Positions 23,560 to 24,090 of a stretch of DNA of 24,090 bases are shown piece by piece; within the stretch, counting starts at the first letter, position 1; each line of letters starts with the position of its first letter. The stretch comes from JADJPL01 sp964607915. GTDB taxonomy: Bacteria; Bacteroidota; Bacteroidia; Chitinophagales; Saprospiraceae. The position numbers and the translations under genes were made by a program. The DNA is taken from contig CAZSMU010000044.1 of the NCBI GenBank assembly GCA_964607915.1, positions 1-24,090 on the forward strand. Direction: 5' to 3'. Below the pieces are notes generated by a model. It saw only the letters and a list, made by a program, of their open reading frames with translations. It searched no databases and was not told where the DNA came from.

Positions 23560-23925
23560 TTAAAAATCTTCCCTCCTATTCAGCATGGTGCGTACTGCCT
23601 TGGGCAAACTCCGCAGCACCAGGTCGTACGAGTGGTCTATGAGTTCCCGCAGCAGCGATTCGGGTAGCTCTCCTTCAAAATCTACAGTATTCCAATGGGT
23701 TTTATTCATGTGGTATCCCGGCGCAACCTCCGGGTAAGTGCTGCGCAACTCCAGCGCGCGAACCGGGTCGCATTTCAGGTTTACGCGAAAGCTATCTCCG
23801 TCGAGCGCGGTGAGGGCAAAGATTTTACCCCCCACTTTGAACACCAGCGTTTCCGGGCCGAAGGGAAAGCTCTCCTCTACCCCCGCTTTTTGCACACAGT
23901 ACTCGTGAAAATCTTCGATATGCAT
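23560..23925 (-). CDS. MmcQ/YjbR family protein
   Basis: Small cytoplasmic protein of 121 residues. Family features are the N-terminal EDFHEYCVQKAGVEESFPFGPETLVFKVGGKIFAL (about 4-38), the middle NLKCDPVRALELRSTYPEVAPGYHMNKTHWNTV (about 49-81) and the C-terminal LLRELIDHSYDLVLRSLPK (about 91-109). The fold is CyaY-like, and members are often described as putative DNA-binding proteins, but no function is established. It is the first gene of a probable two-gene operon with the FAD oxidoreductase. Confidence 0.93.
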   Translation of the reverse strand: MHIEDFHEYCVQKAGVEESFPFGPETLVFKVGGKIFALTALDGDSFRVNLKCDPVRALELRSTYPEVAPGYHMNKTHWNTVDFEGELPESLLRELIDHSYDLVLRSLPKAVRTMLNRREDF

Positions 23926-23989
23926 GTTCCAGTTTTATCTTCGTCTGGATGAAAGGCTTTTTTTCTCTGCGCCGGCCCCTTGCAGTTAG

Positions 23990-24024
23990 GTACAAAACCC
24001 TGTTGCTGCCCCGGGCATTTGTAC
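23990..24024. repeat. 7-bp inverted repeat in the spacer left of the window end
   Basis: GTACAAA (23990-23996) and TTTGTAC (24018-24024) are perfect inverted complements around 21 bases. It lies in the region between the YjbR-type gene and the window edge, where I see no gene. Short and possibly fortuitous. Confidence 0.3.
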
Positions 24025-24052
24025 ACTATCTAGCTATTCGTTCTCTGCTTAC

Positions 24053-24082
24053 TTTCTTTTTTTGCTCGCCCAAAAAAAGAAA
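24053..24082. repeat. perfect 12-bp A/T-rich inverted repeat at the window end
   Basis: TTTCTTTTTTTG (24053-24064) and CAAAAAAAGAAA (24071-24082) are perfect inverted complements around CTCGCC. Read in either direction it gives a stem with a T-rich arm, so it could end transcripts from both sides. It looks to me like a dispersed palindromic element and not coding DNA. The sequence continues as an A-rich run to the last base. Confidence 0.7.
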
Positions 24083-24090
24083 CAAAAAAA

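Noticed and set aside
23949..24090. Plus-strand ATG frame open to the window end
   Set aside because: The predicted residues are low in complexity and run into the palindromic A/T-rich repeat. No family is recognisable, so I did not call a gene.
1..24090. CRISPR arrays, tRNA or rRNA genes, transposases and phage genes
   Set aside because: I saw no regularly spaced direct repeats, no cloverleaf or rRNA-like stretches, and no protein with transposase, integrase or phage motifs.

Overview
The window looks like a chromosomal segment from a fairly GC-rich member of the Bacteroidota, possibly Saprospirales/Lewinella-like; that order-level placement is a guess from gene content, not a measured result. 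Three things support the phylum: two large secreted proteins end in type IX secretion (T9SS) sorting domains; the cbb3 oxidase has the Bacteroidota arrangement, with CcoN and CcoO fused and CcoP carrying one heme; and promoters fit the Bacteroidota -7 element TAnnTTTG. A run of 100 N at 14130-14229 splits the window into two scaffolded pieces.

Layout, left to right. (1) 1-540: the 3' part of an AT-richer dual-specificity phosphatase gene, cut by the window edge. (2) 553-5233, minus strand: a LuxR-type response regulator, its 7TMR-DISM sensor histidine kinase (start and stop overlap), and a secreted CotH-kinase/lamin-tail/T9SS protein. (3) 5388-14129, plus strand: a complete cbb3-type cytochrome oxidase cluster, ccoI-ccoS-ccoNO-ccoQ-ccoP-ccoG-ccoH plus a TauE/SafE-like membrane protein. 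CcoI supplies copper, CcoS, CcoG and CcoH are assembly factors, and CcoNO/Q/P form the high-affinity terminal oxidase. FNR/CRP-like boxes (TGAC-N4-RTCA) lie ahead of ccoI and as a near-identical pair ahead of ccoS. Both promoters share the same box-to--7 spacing, which suggests coordinated low-oxygen control.

(4) After the gap, 14319-15196, plus strand: an unrecognised 87-residue protein translationally coupled to a PnuC nicotinamide riboside transporter. (5) 15208-17975, minus strand: a secreted PA-domain T9SS protein and an A-type iron-sulfur carrier. (6) 18176-19847, plus strand: a Tat-exported class V PLP enzyme followed by a DUF486 membrane protein. (7) 19857-21041, minus strand: a NamZ-type exo-N-acetylmuramidase. 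(8) 21112-22515, plus strand: a DnaQ-like exonuclease fused to a GIY-YIG nuclease with a UvrC-like cysteine cluster. (9) 22512-23925, minus strand: a DAO-type FAD oxidoreductase and a MmcQ/YjbR protein. The window ends in a perfect 12-bp inverted repeat rich in A/T.

Most of this is ordinary core genome. The parts most worth a second look are the FNR-like regulatory architecture of the cco cluster, the strong hairpin between ccoG and ccoH, the exonuclease/GIY-YIG protein with a possible Fe-S site, the truncated low-GC phosphatase at the left edge and the small protein coupled to pnuC. I found no CRISPR array, rRNA, tRNA, transposase or phage gene.
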